64,000 nt of DNA. Origin: Symbiodinium natans. Taxonomy: Eukaryota; Sar; Dinophyceae; Suessiales; Symbiodiniaceae. Location: NCBI GenBank assembly GCA_905221605.1, contig CAJNDS010000125.1, positions 440,696 to 504,695 of the forward strand. The letters run 5' to 3'. The position numbers and the translations under genes are program-made. Under the pieces are notes generated by a model that saw only the letters and a list, made by a program, of their open reading frames with translations, did not search any database and was not told the origin of the DNA. Position 1 is the first letter of the stretch; each line of letters begins with the position of its first letter. Positions 28,704-38,713 of this stretch are shown here, in pieces.

Positions 28704-30282
28704 CGCATGGTTGGTAGAAGCGCTTGCTTTAGGGTTTCTAATCCCTTAAACCTAAACCCCTAAACCCTTAACCCTTAACCTAAACCCCTAAACTCCCAAA
28801 CCCTAAAACCCTAATTAAACCCCTAAGCCCCTAGGCCCTACACCCAAAGCTGAGGGTCTCGGCTCTGGGTTGTGCGTTGTACAGTAAATCCTAAACCCAC
28901 CTGGGCGTCTCCGACCACGCATTCCAAGCAGGGTTCTAAACCCTAAGCCCTAAACCCCAAACCCCTAAGTCCTAAACCCCAAGTCCTATGCCCTAAACCC
29001 CAAGTCTTAACCTAAACCCTAAACTCCAGGGTTGGAAAAACCTAAACCCTACGTCCTGAGCCCTAAACCCCAAAATTTAGGGTAGTTCAAGTAGGGGAGG
29101 AGCCTTGAAACCCTAGAATGACGGTTTGAGGTTTCAGGGTCTGAGTGTAGAGTCTAGAGTTCAGAGGCTTTATGACTTGAGGGTTTTGGGGTTAGGGTTT
29201 ATGATTATCCTGAGAATGTGGAGTCTAGAGTTTAGAGGCAGGGTGCATGTGATTTGTGCGTGCGATCGCCGCTTTGACATCAAAGCACCCTCTGCCTTAG
29301 CTTCTCATGACCACTTCGTGCGCCCTTCACCCTAAGCCCAATTTTCATGTCCCAAACCCTAACTAAGGAACCCCAAACTCCCTAAACCCAACTCCCTAAA
29401 CCCTAAACCCTAACCCGAATAATCTCGAACTGTGGCAGGTGCCGAGGTACGAAAATTACTGGCAAGCACGGCTGCTTGGCCGAAGAGCTTAGAGTGTCAA
29501 GTTGAGGGTTCAAGGTTTGGCACCCTAAGCCCTAAACCCTAAACCCTAAACCCTAAATCCTAAGCCCTGGGCACCGAAATGTGCAGGCCTTGGTGAATTT
29601 AAGAGGTTCAGGGCTTAGTTTTTGTTTTGTTTTTTTTTTTTTTTTTTTAATGTTTTAAGGTTTAGAGTTGAGGGTTTAGGGTTTAGGCTTTCGGGCTTTA
29701 GGGTTTTGTATCATACTTAGTTTTAGGGGTTTTTAGGGTGTAGGGTTTTGCTGTTCAGGTTTTCGGGTTTTTGGGTTTGGGTTTAGGTGATTCTGAGGGG
29801 TTTAGGGTTTGGGGTTTAGGGAGCTCAGGGGACACTAAAACCTTGGCATAAACGCAACCCTAACTCACAAACTTAGTACTGTCTCAGTGTTAAGGACGTT
29901 TCCCCGTCCTTGTATTTCCCTTATATGGGATTGTATGATGATAAGGAACCCCTATAGTGGACCCCCCGTACCCCTATTTTCGGAAGCCCCGAAATAGGTA
30001 CGGTACTTCGTTCCCTAGACGCTAAACCCTAAACCCTAAATCTTAAATTTCAGACCCTAAATCTATATGTCATCCTCTTTTTTTGTAGAAGCTCATTTGC
30101 AGGTACCCCCCAATAGCGGGGACCTCCCTCCCACACCCGCCCCCCCCCCCCCCCAAGCTGACTGGGGTGTAGGGCTGAGTGTTTCAGGACCCTGAACCCT
30201 GAACCCAAACCCCCTAACTTGGCCCCTAACCCCGTAAACCCTAAACCCTAAACCCCCAAGACCCCCAAGCTGCTTCTGCAAG
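28704..30282. repeat. Degenerate repeat field
   Basis: CCCTAAA variants lie at 28740-28850, 28930-29080, 29340-29415 and 29520-29570; GGGTTT variants at 29100-29230 and 29640-29830. A (T)n run sits near 29628-29648 and poly-C near 30139-30154. A hairpin (29945-30014) is listed separately. The island 29245-29330 is open but short and cannot be supported as a gene. Confidence 0.65.
29945..30014. repeat. Nested hairpin element
   Basis: An inner palindrome pairs GTACCCCTATTTTCGG (29968-29983) with CCCCGAAATAGGTAC (29987-30001). An outer pair is GGAACC near 29945 and GTTCC at 30010-30014. The TTCCGAAAATAGG motif recurs near 37725 and 42608, so this may be a small dispersed family. Confidence 0.5.
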
Positions 30283-30367
30283 GTATCTCATGGAGGCCCT
30301 CGCCGATGCCATCGCGCTCGTCGAGAACTCCAATGGGGGCAAGCTGATGCTGGCCTTTAAAGCGTAG
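30283..30367 (+). CDS. Candidate terminal exon, helical
   Basis: After CTTCTGCAAG, the frame YLMEALADAIALVENS, then NGGKLMLAFKA ends in TAG at 30365-30367. Strong coding character. The preceding sequence is CCCTAAA-like, fitting the exon rule. Family unknown. Confidence 0.45.
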
Positions 30368-30949
30368 GGGTTGAAGGCCTCGAGTTGTGCCCTAAACCCT
30401 AAAACCTTGTCCTTAAACTCTCAACCCTATACCCTAAACCCCAACAAGCCCAGTGCAGCGGGTCCTGCTTCACCTTGTTCCTGCTTTTGGCGTTTCTCGA
30501 AGTCCGGGGCTTTCAAAACTTTTTCGGCTATGCAGGTCTTTTCACTTTGGTCAAGGTTTTAAGACTTGTAGGGTACAAGGTAACCCGAAGTCCAGTAGAG
30601 CCCCCTCTCAATCCAACGAGGGATGCAGACGCGCAGTTTTAGGATGCAGCTTCGGGTTTAGCGTTGACATCGAGAAGCCAGACTAGGGTTAAGGCTTTTC
30701 ACATCTTTCACCTAAACCCCAAGTCTTAGCCCTAAACCCTAAGCCCTAAATTGCGCGCGTACACTTAAACACACCCTCAACCCTAAAGCCTAAACCCTCA
30801 ACCCTATAAAGCCTAAACCCTCAACCCTAAAGCCTAAACCCTCAACCCTAAAGCCATAAACCCTCAACCCTGCAAAGCCTAAACCCTAATCAACCCCTAA
30901 AGCTACTTTCACATGCAGGGCCTTGGGTTTAGGGTGTTCAGATCACTGT
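30368..30949. repeat. Degenerate repeat region
   Basis: Mixed CCCTAAA and CCCTCAA units lie at 30390-30450 and 30715-30905. The 30455-30700 island is unique. I see no convincing gene in it, although one frame is open for about 60 codons. Confidence 0.5.
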
Positions 30950-31312
30950 CTAGGCCCCGGAGTAGGCCCTTGTCTCCTTTTTGTAGGGTTGGGGTTCCCT
31001 TATAATCCTCTTAAAGCCAACAGGGCTAAACCATAAACCATAAACCCTAAACCCTAAACCCTAAACCCTAAACCCTAAACCCTAAACCCTAAACCCTAAA
31101 CCCTAAACCCTAAACCCTAAACTCCAAGCTGCTGAGGGTTCAGAGTACCCTTGACTCTAGCTTCAATCTTCTCCGGTGAGCTTTAAGCTTACTTGCGCTT
31201 GTTAGGGTTTAGGGCTTAGGGTTTAGGGTTTAGGGTCGGGGATCAGGGTAGCCCTGCTTGGTCGCTGGCACTGTAAACCAAAAGGGCACCCTAATTATTC
31301 CTAGGTTACTGT
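30950..31312 (+). mobile_element. IE-1-like element expanded by telomere-like arrays
   Basis: The left part (CTAGGCCCCGGAGTAGGCCC, then GGGGTTCCCTTATAATCC, 30949-31030) and the right part (AAAAGGGCACCC, then CCTAGGTTACTG, about 31278-31310) match the two ends of the XKR introns. Between them lie a CCCTAAA array (31030-31122), unique sequence, and TTTAGGG (31204-31235). Confidence 0.5.
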
Positions 31313-31364
31313 TGGGTCTAGGCAACACGAAGAAGCTGCAGAAGTCACAGCTCTTGGAGACGAA

Positions 31365-31831
31365 TTGTTTTTATTGATTTTGTCAAATTATTGTATTAAA
31401 CATAATTACAATCATATTATTTTAAACCCACTTGATATCGAGAATTATAATGAGGAGGCTGATATTATATTTTTTGGTGGCGGTGAAATAATAAATGAAT
31501 ATTTTTTATTACCTTTATTTAATTATATTCATAGACGACAATTATACAATATTTATATATGTGGTTCTTCAATTGGTATTTCAAATATAAATACAAAATT
31601 TCTAGATTTTTTGATAATTGTATATGTAGAAATAAAATCGATTTGAATAGTTTCTATTATGACCACGATATAGTATTTAATATAAATAATCATATCGATA
31701 TTAAACCTAATATAATAAAAATTACAAAAGAATTTTATAATATATCAAATATATCAGAATATTATTTAAATATAATAATTAATATAGAATATAATTATTT
31801 ATTTAAAATAAAAAAGATAATTAATGCTTGA
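31365..31831 (+). pseudogene. Broken polysaccharide pyruvyl transferase-like gene
   Basis: Two overlapping frames (31365-31646 and 31559-31831) together resemble a pyruvyl transferase domain. The first carries ADIIFFGGGEIINEYF, the glycine-rich motif of the family, and later ICGSSIGISN. The second carries a segment resembling the YYDHDIVFNI region. The frame change lies in the overlap at about 31559-31646. The family adds pyruvate ketals to sugars in bacterial polysaccharides and also occurs in giant viruses. The piece is shorter than a full enzyme and has no intact start context. The assignment is by motif memory only. Confidence 0.4.
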
Positions 31832-31870
31832 AAAACATAATAATAATATATATATATATATATATATCAT

Positions 31871-33235
31871 ATGAGTATTAATGAAAGTATTCATTATTAT
31901 GGTTGGAATCATATTATGTCAAAATTACATTCTGCTTATACCGATAATAAAATTAAACTAATTGATTATGTAGATAACTATTTTACAACATTACAGTATC
32001 CATTTACTTCAACACAATATTGGGTCGGTATTATACATCATACACATTTTATATTTTCATCAAATAATATTATTGAATTATTTAATAATGATGTATTTGT
32101 AGAATCACTTTCTTCTTGTAAATTATTAATAGCAAATAAAGTAAATGTCCAAATAGAATTAAAAAAAAAGCAGATAAAAGTGTTGAAGTACAAGTTGTAA
32201 AGCATCCAATGCCACCAACATTTGGTAAACATCTTGATATGAAAACTTTTGATATGAATAATTGAATTTATAATATCGGTGGATGGTTAAGAAACCCATA
32301 TAGTATTTAGCATAGTAACTTTATTTAGAATGATAGACCAATGAAAAAATCGTTTGAGAGGTAAATTACTGGAAAGTCATTTTCCATGTGAAAGTTTATG
32401 TTATAATAACGTCATTGATGAAGTATTTCATTGTAAAGGTAAAGGTAAAGGGAAAAATAAAGGAAATATTGACGATGATAAATTAAAAGAATCATCATGT
32501 TTAATTGAGGATTTTGATACTGATGTACATGATAAAAAAAACATGATTCGGAAAAAGAATTACATAGTAAATTTAATGAAATCAATGGTAAATTAGAAAA
32601 AAGTGAAAATAAATATGAAACAAAAAATATATAATGATTTACAGATGTTAGAAATTGAACAAGATTTACATTATTCAAATTTATCCATTGATCTTAAACC
32701 TTTAAAAGCAGAAAATAAATTATTACATATTCAAGAGATTTTTTAAGTCACAGTTTATTTGAAGTCTTTATGAAAAGATACCTGGTAACAATGAACAGTG
32801 AAAATAAATCATATTTAAATCGAACATTATTAAATAATGAAAGAAGTGTTAATCCAATTGATTATATTGATAATAATTCATATTTGGATATGATTACAAA
32901 AACTATTGTTTTCTGTGATTTATTGATTTTTCAGCAAGCAAGACCATTGTAGAATGTATATCAACAGCAACGCCTATTATTGTAAATAGACATCCTGCTG
33001 TAGTAGACTATTTAGGTGAAAATTATCCATTATATCATGATTTAATATATAAAAAAAGACAGATAACTATTACTTGACATATGATAATATATATATATAT
33101 ATATATATAATGCACATAGATATTTAAAACAATTAAATAAGTCTGATATGGAATTATCTTATTTTATTAATAAAGTACTTCTTAATTCAAAGGATACTAA
33201 AAGTAGAAGTAATTATTATTATTATAGATATAGAA
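31871..33235 (+). pseudogene. Broken giant-virus-type glycosyltransferase-like gene
   Basis: The first frame (31871-32200) includes FTSTQYWVGIIHHTHF and ELFNNDVFVESLSSCK. After a frameshift in an A-run at about 32161-32170, another frame gives KHPMPPTFGKHLD and IYNIGGWLRNPYSI, crossed by stop codons at about 32262, 32308 and 32323. Later pieces give RGKLLESHFPCES (about 32354) and, near 32945, TATPIIVNRHPAVV then DYLGENYPLYHD. The order and wording match a glycosyltransferase-like family I associate with Mimivirus relatives. A lysine/glycine-rich low-complexity stretch interrupts the middle. A C-terminal piece (AHRYLKQLNKSDME) ends with TAA near 33245. With several frameshifts and stops it is non-functional. 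Confidence 0.5.
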
Positions 33236-33256
33236 GAAGAGTTTAATTAGTTGATT

Positions 33257-33292
33257 TTTTAATAATAGAATAATAATATTCTATTATTAAAA
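33257..33292 (+). terminator. Perfect 15-bp A+T hairpin at the end of the insert
   Basis: TTTTAATAATAGAAT (33257-33271) and its exact reverse complement (33278-33292) enclose a 6-base loop, shortly after the last stop. In Mimivirus, transcripts end at such palindromes. The hairpin is also the last sequence before the composition changes. Confidence 0.5.
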
Positions 33293-34725
33293 CAGGGTTG
33301 AGCTGTAAGCCTTCTGGGGAAAAGTCGTGGAACCAAAAACAACGTTGTTGATTGTGATGGCTTCTCAACCTGTTTAACAATCAAGTCGGTCGTTTGTGTA
33401 ACCCCAGAGGAGAGGGGCAGGGCGGTCCAACCAAGGTTCAAGTGCATATCACGCCGGTCGAGTCCAAATCGTGTTGCTCAATGCACTCTAGTCAACACTG
33501 CAAGAATCCCAGTTCCTATGAAATAGTACATGCCACAATGCCTGCAAATTACGAATCCTTAAACGTAACACGGGCTTGTGCGCTCAAGCAAGAGGACCGT
33601 GGATGAAGTCCCTTCAGTCGACTTGCACGGTAAATTTCAGTTCGTTTGAGGTGCGTTTCAGGTCGGGGGTCTTTTCGCTTGAGGTGCATTTCAGATCATT
33701 TCAGGTGCGTTTCAGGTTTTGCGCAAGCAAGTGAACAACCAGTGACAATGGTCTCCACGCCGACTTGGTTCCGAACCCCCAAGATAGGTTGCCAACTCTT
33801 GTGGGCCGATTGCTGAGGTCCAGGCATCGGCTGAGGCGAGGGCGTCACAAGTAAGCTACTGGAACCCGCGCGGGTGCTCCCCGTGACGCGTTGAACTTGA
33901 TTTGCGGGGTTGCAAAAAACCAACCCCCAGAATCGGACCACAAGGCTTGTGGCCACAATGTCGGGGTTGCAGTTTCCCAAACCCTATTTTAGCTAGACGG
34001 CCTTGGAATTAGCCATCATTTCCAGGGTCGTCTAGCCAAAACAAGAGTCGGGAAACGTGAACCCCAACATTGTGGCCACAAGCCTTGTGGTCCGATTCTG
34101 GGGGTTGGTTTTTTGCAACCCCGCAAATCAAGTTCAACGCGTCACGGGGAGCACCCGCGCAGGTTCCAGTAGCTTACTTGTGACGCCCTCGCCTCAGCCG
34201 ATGCCTGGACCTCAGCAATCGGCCCGCAAGCGTTGGCAACCTATCTTGGGGGTTCGGAACCAAGTCAGCGTGGAGACATTTGGTGGCATTCGTGCCGAGA
34301 TCATGTCTGGCCGAGAAAGCATATTGGCTTTGGCGGGCTCCAGATTTGATGCATTGAGTGTGTCACAGCGTTGGAAAATGGTCCTAGCAGCCTGGCACTT
34401 TCCGAAAATTCTTACAGGAAAAATGCTTGCAGCTCAACCCTGTCGTAGCCTCCGTTCTTTCAGAGGCACTGTATCGGTCGATTTTAGAGTGTTGCTAGCA
34501 GCTGACTGTCAACTTTAGAGTGCAGCTGGCAGCTCGTCATTGCCGCTCGATTTGAGAGTTCAGCTAGCAGCTGGACTTCATTGCCGGCCGTCGTTCAAAC
34601 AACCTCACAGCTGCTACTGGGCTTGACGGCAAAATGTTCCACATCGTGTCAAGGTGATTCAAAGCCGAGCTCGACTTGATAACCAACTTTTCGGCTCATG
34701 CCAACTTCGTACAGCTCAACCCTGT
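33292..34725. mobile_element. Possible terminal-inverted-repeat element next to the viral insert
   Basis: ACAGGGTTGAGCTGTA at 33292-33307 is repeated exactly in inverted orientation at 34710-34725. A second inverted match of 18/19 bases lies at 34425-34443, so the right end could be there. The interior holds GCGTTTCAGGT-type tandem repeats (33637-33720), a 527-bp palindrome, and three loose repeats of a TTTAGAGTGC...GCAGCTG motif (34480-34590). No transposase was seen. Target duplication unclear (AAA on both sides at best). Confidence 0.4.
33751..34277. repeat. 527-bp palindrome with 258-bp arms
   Basis: The arms 33751-34008 and 34020-34277 are inverted copies with few mismatches and no length change, around an 11-base spacer. 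Outside both edges the similarity stops abruptly. An open frame on each strand (for example NIVATSLVVRFWGLVF) is mirrored in the two arms; I cannot say whether it is coding. Confidence 0.8.
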
Positions 34726-34775
34726 AAAAACATGGAAAAATATTTAAATAATTTCAACATTAATAATTAGTTTGT

Positions 34776-34797
34776 ACCGTAGCCATTTTGGCTCAAG
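34776..34797 (+). other. Relict dinoflagellate spliced leader, copy 1
   Basis: A full 22-nt match to the dinoflagellate trans-spliced leader (core CCGTAGCCATTTTGG, ending GCTCAAG). It is followed by transcript-like sequence, not the SL RNA gene intron. In dinoflagellates, genomic leaders in front of genes mark mRNAs that were reverse-transcribed and reinserted. Confidence 0.85.
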
Positions 34798-34862
34798 CTT
34801 GCATTCACTATCTGGAAAGCTGACGTGCACAACAACAAAGCAATTTCTTGCAGATTTTGCAA

Positions 34863-35696
34863 ATGGCCTCGCATTCATGCTCTCCATTCGCGAAGTCGCT
34901 CTTCGTTGAGAAGTTGCCTCCGCGCATGTCTAACGACAAAAAGCAAGCGAATGATGTGAAAGGAATTGAAGTACCGGATACAACAGAAGAAAGTTATGAC
35001 GATATTCAAGATACACCATGTGATGGACTGAAGATTTCAATGGATTCGCCAATTGTATTGCGAGAGCATCAGATCCACAATGGCATAATTAGAGTCATGC
35101 GAACCGAAAATCGCTTGAAACATAAATTGCCTTGGATTTCTGATTCCGATTATTGGTCATGTGGCGAAAAAATCTCCACTGGTTTGTTTCCCATAAAGTT
35201 TATGTCGGGTACTTACAAGTGTGAAATTCATGCTATTCATGACCATATGACATATTGCAAATTTTGCAATTGCCTTTTCAATCGTCATGTAACACCCCCT
35301 TTCAAGGAAAATTTTGGTTTGGGAAAGACTAAACGATTCAGTGACGAAGAATCATTGCCGATATGCATTGGGTGCTTTCAATTGATTATTGATATGCAGA
35401 AAGTTACTAGCAAGGACGATACAATTCCAACTGGCGGAGGAGATATTCCCGATTTACCAGACGACGATTTTCTAGTTCCTGTTCTACTTGCCTTGCGCCA
35501 CGAATGTAAGGTCGTAAATACAGCAAGGATTTATTTGGCTGAAAAGTTGAAAACTACCCTTGGTAGAACAGAAAACAGAGAGATCAATATCGCATTATCT
35601 GCGTATTTCCCACATCGCCCGTTCAATACGAGGGGAAACCTTCCGAAAATGCCAGACGGGTTATCTTTTGTTTCACAAGTTGAATTGGAATTTTGA
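34863..35696 (+). CDS. Retroposed gene A: intact 277-residue protein of unknown function
   Basis: The ATG at 34863 lies 65 bases after the relict leader and directly after a TTTCTTGCAG site that could accept a new leader. It encodes 277 residues without an intron. The N-terminal ~60 residues are polar. A Cys/His cluster follows (HAIHDHMTYCKFCNCL, then PICIGCF), suggesting one zinc-binding site. The rest is mixed alpha/beta with an acidic stretch (IPDLPDDDFLVPVLLA). Base composition is more A+T-rich than the exons elsewhere. No family recognised. The preserved frame suggests it is functional or recent. An upstream TTG-initiated extension is not favoured. Confidence 0.65.
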   Translation: MASHSCSPFAKSLFVEKLPPRMSNDKKQANDVKGIEVPDTTEESYDDIQDTPCDGLKISMDSPIVLREHQIHNGIIRVMRTENRLKHKLPWISDSDYWSCGEKISTGLFPIKFMSGTYKCEIHAIHDHMTYCKFCNCLFNRHVTPPFKENFGLGKTKRFSDEESLPICIGCFQLIIDMQKVTSKDDTIPTGGGDIPDLPDDDFLVPVLLALRHECKVVNTARIYLAEKLKTTLGRTENREINIALSAYFPHRPFNTRGNLPKMPDGLSFVSQVELEF

Positions 35697-35884
35697 TAGT
35701 TTCACATGATATTCTATATTGTTATTTGTTGGACAGTAATTCTTATATGTAGGTCGTTTTTGTACCACGGATAAATATTTTCGTATAAATATAAGTTAAA
35801 AGGATATAACTATGTAATCATATTCTTTATTATTAAAAAAATGAAAATATGATTTTATGTTTAACCGTTTCTTTTTAAATGATT
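35697..35884 (+). other. A+T-rich 3' flank of gene A
   Basis: This is non-coding sequence up to the second leader, with a short A-run (AAAAAAAT near 35836) but no clear poly(A) tail. It may be the 3' untranslated region of the gene A transcript. Confidence 0.45.
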
Positions 35885-35906
35885 ACCGTAGCCATTTTGG
35901 CTCAAG
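35885..35906 (+). other. Relict dinoflagellate spliced leader, copy 2
   Basis: Same 22-nt leader as at 34776-34797, full length. It is followed by CACAAACCAAGC and then the ATG at 35961. Its presence marks gene B as a second reinserted mRNA. Confidence 0.85.
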
Positions 35907-35960
35907 CACAAACCAAGCAAAACAAGCTCCTCCTAGCACTCTACTTTCGACTGGAAAACG

Positions 35961-37497
35961 ATGGCTTCAAGCGCCAATGGGATCCTTTCGAGGTTGAGCG
36001 GTGTTGCCGAGAACGTGTTCACGCTTCCGCCGCAAAGTTTGGAGGACTTCCCAATCGAGGATCTCGAGACGCTATGCGCGCGCGAGGTTCAGAGACTTTT
36101 GAAAACGTTGGCCGACCCTAGTCAGGCCGACGCGGAGCAGATTCCTGTTGCGGCGAAGAACACACAGATCGCTCTCAATTTGTTAAACGCGAAACGCGAT
36201 GAAGAAGGTTAAGAGTGGAACTGCAACCGCATCCGAGTCGTCCCGGAAAGAAACGGACATGCAGAATTTTTCACGTCTGCCTCCCCCACCGCCACCTCAG
36301 GCAAAGGTTCCTGGGAACGTATGCACAAAGAGTTTTCCGCCGTTGCCACCGACTTCTGTTGCAAAAGTATAGAATGTACCGCCGCCCCCACCACCGCCCA
36401 AATGTTGTTTGCACCAACTACCTCCTCCTGAACTTCATCAGGAGAATGTGGAGAGCAGTACACAGGGTACTGATGACAGGCCATGGACAATTGTAGCGTC
36501 GCATAAACCTGGGCAACCAGCGAGCGCTGTACCAACTGCCGAAGTTCATCCTGGCAAAAAGCTCCGTCCTAAGTTCCCGATGCGATTTGAAGAGATCGCA
36601 CCAGCGGAAGTTCGTTCTGGAGCGAAGGTATTGCCAAATCCAAAACCACCGGTGAAAAACCAAAAGGGGAAGGATGTCTATGAGATCGCGGTGTTGGTCT
36701 ACATCAACGAAGGTACGATCAAATGCAGGCTGATCTGCCAGGACTGTTCGGACCGTAACCGTTACATTACCTATTTCGACATTCCTGCAAAGGTGATGTT
36801 GGATATCGACAACACACTGGAAGACCTCAAGATGGGGACGCCTTCAAACTTTGTACCAGGTTCATGTTTGAAAATCCATGAGTTCTTTCGGGTCAGGTCA
36901 TCGATGAGAATTGGGATCTTTTGCAAGAAAATCAATCACCCAACGATCCTTATTGAGTGCCGTGGCGATGAATATTCCGGGCCATGCTGCAGTTACCTGA
37001 AAGCAGTTGACATTCTCGGATTTCGTTCACAAGTTGCGAGGATCCGGAAGGCAATCAGTGCCACACCCAATTTCAACATCGTGGCCGATTACAACAGGGC
37101 CATGGAGTTCTTTAGTCGCCAGATGGAAGTTGAAGAAAAAGCGACGTGTGTGAAAACATTACCACCGCCACCACCACCAACTGCATCATATGCACCGGCT
37201 GCATCATCTGCATCATCTGCACCAGTTGCACCAATTGCATCGGTGGTCGGTGTGGGACTGCGTATTCAAACCGCATCATCATCTACTGGCCTGTCGCAAA
37301 AGCAGAAGAAAGCCCTTGTGCAAGCAAATGCTGGAAAGAACCAGTTCATGGCACTTCAAGAAGATGACTCTGAGAAGAACGAAGAAGGTTGTGAGAAGTT
37401 AGAAGGCTCCAATGAAAAGCCAGAAGAGGTTCCGCTATCCAAGACACAGAGAAAGAATTTGGCAAGAAGGATGCGGAAGAAAATGGAGAGAGATTGA
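35961..37497 (+). pseudogene. Retroposed gene B: broken proline-rich protein gene
   Basis: The ATG at 35961, 54 bases after the leader, opens an 83-codon frame (MASSANGILSRLSGV ... LNLLNAKRDEEG) ending at 36210-36212. The coding signal continues in the +1 frame from about 36199 (KKVKSGTATASESS, then proline-rich), meets TAG at 36370-36372, and resumes to 37497. The last part is a globular domain of about 230 residues (VYEIAVLVYINEGTIK, CRLICQDCSDRNRY, LKIHEFFRVRSSMRIG), then Pro/Ala-rich and basic (KTQRKNLARRMRKKME). One frameshift and one stop suggest a decayed copy. Alternatively, an overlapping second ORF starts at ATG 36199. No family recognised. Confidence 0.55.
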
Positions 37498-38713
37498 TTT
37501 CAGGGATTTGCCCTAGACAGCTCCAATACCCTAAACGTCAACTGAGGTTTAGGGTTTAGGGCTGAGGGTTTAGGTTCAGAACCGTTTTTTTTTTAATCCC
37601 GATAGATCTCCTGAAAAGAACTTCAATTTAGAGGCCACCAAAATACAGTCAAGAAGCCTCCAAAACCTCCCCCACTGGCTCGAAGGATCCAAATGTAACC
37701 TCCAAACGGAACCTTTCCGAAAATAGGCCCTAGAATCCCTTATGAAACCCTAAGCCCTGAACCCGAAGCCCGAAGCCCCAAACCCCAAACCCCAAACCCC
37801 AAACCCCAAACCCCAAACCCCAAACCCCAAACCCCAAACCCCAAACCCCAAACCCCAAACCCTAAACCCTAAACCCTAAACCCTAAACCCTAAACCCTAA
37901 ACCCTAAACCCTAAACACTAAACCCTAAACCCTATAAACCCTAAACCCTAAACACTAAACCCTAAACCCTATAAACCCTAAACCCTAAACCCTAAACGCT
38001 AGACCCTAAACCCTAAACCCTAAACCCTAAACCCTAAACCCTTAACCCTTAACCCTAAACCCCAAACCCTAAACCCTAAACCCTACCCAAGCCCTTAACC
38101 TTAAATGGGACCCCAAGCGCTCAAGCCAAGGAAGCCTTCGAAGATGTTCAAGCGCATGGCAGCTCAGCCGCATGCGGCGTTGGGGGTTCCCCTAGGTTTA
38201 GGGTTTAGGGTTTAGGGTTTAGGGTTTAGGGTTTAGGGTTTAGGGTTTGGTTTGGGGTCTCCCTAATCCCCCCTAGCTCCACCAATCCCCCTAAACCCGC
38301 CCGCCACCCCACTCCCTTTGTCTTTTGGCGCTTCAACCAAGCCTCGCTGCCTTTGCCTGTTCCTGGCCCATCATCCCTAGCCTCAGCCCCTTCGCGCCAA
38401 TCGCCATGCCCCGTACTGGTGTCTTCCTGCCTCTGCTGCTGCGTCCACGCACCTTTGTGGAGGTCCCCCAAAGGGTGTAAGTGCTGACTCATGTGATGCT
38501 TTGTAAAAAAATGAAAGGTCTTAACTCCTTGAGAGTTGCAAGTGGGCGGTCTTGAGGTGGGTAGGTCTGCAGACTACCGCGCGCTCCCAAAGCGTGCTTC
38601 CGTTTGGCACGCCCTAAACCCTAAACCCTAAACCCTAAACCCTAAACCCTAAACCCTAAACCCTAAACCCTAAACCCTAAACCCTAAACCCTAAACCCCC
38701 CATCCAATCCCAG
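37498..38713. repeat. CCCCAAA / CCCTAAA field
   Basis: Unique sequence runs to 37760, then a clean CCCCAAA array (37775-37860) and CCCTAAA (37860-38090) follow. An island at 38105-38190 may hold a short exon but is not resolvable. TTTAGGG lies at 38193-38250, GC-rich unique sequence at 38260-38600, and CCCTAAA at 38612-38697. Confidence 0.75.

Larger units (their letters stand above)
31360..33292 (+). mobile_element. A+T-rich insert resembling giant-virus DNA
   Basis: Composition switches abruptly to roughly 75-85% A+T, against a GC-rich exonic background. Fragments of at least two protein-coding genes, broken by frameshifts and stops, read on the + strand. Their peptides resemble sugar-modifying enzymes known from Mimivirus-type giant viruses of protists. 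The segment ends in a perfect 15-bp hairpin. It is flanked by dinoflagellate-type sequence on both sides, so integration is more likely than contamination, though only reads spanning both joints would prove it. Another A+T-rich protist donor is not excluded. Confidence 0.5.

Noticed and set aside
31360-33292. Mitochondrial or plastid DNA insert
   Set aside because: Peptides match sugar-modifying enzyme motifs, not organelle genes, although the A+T content is similar.
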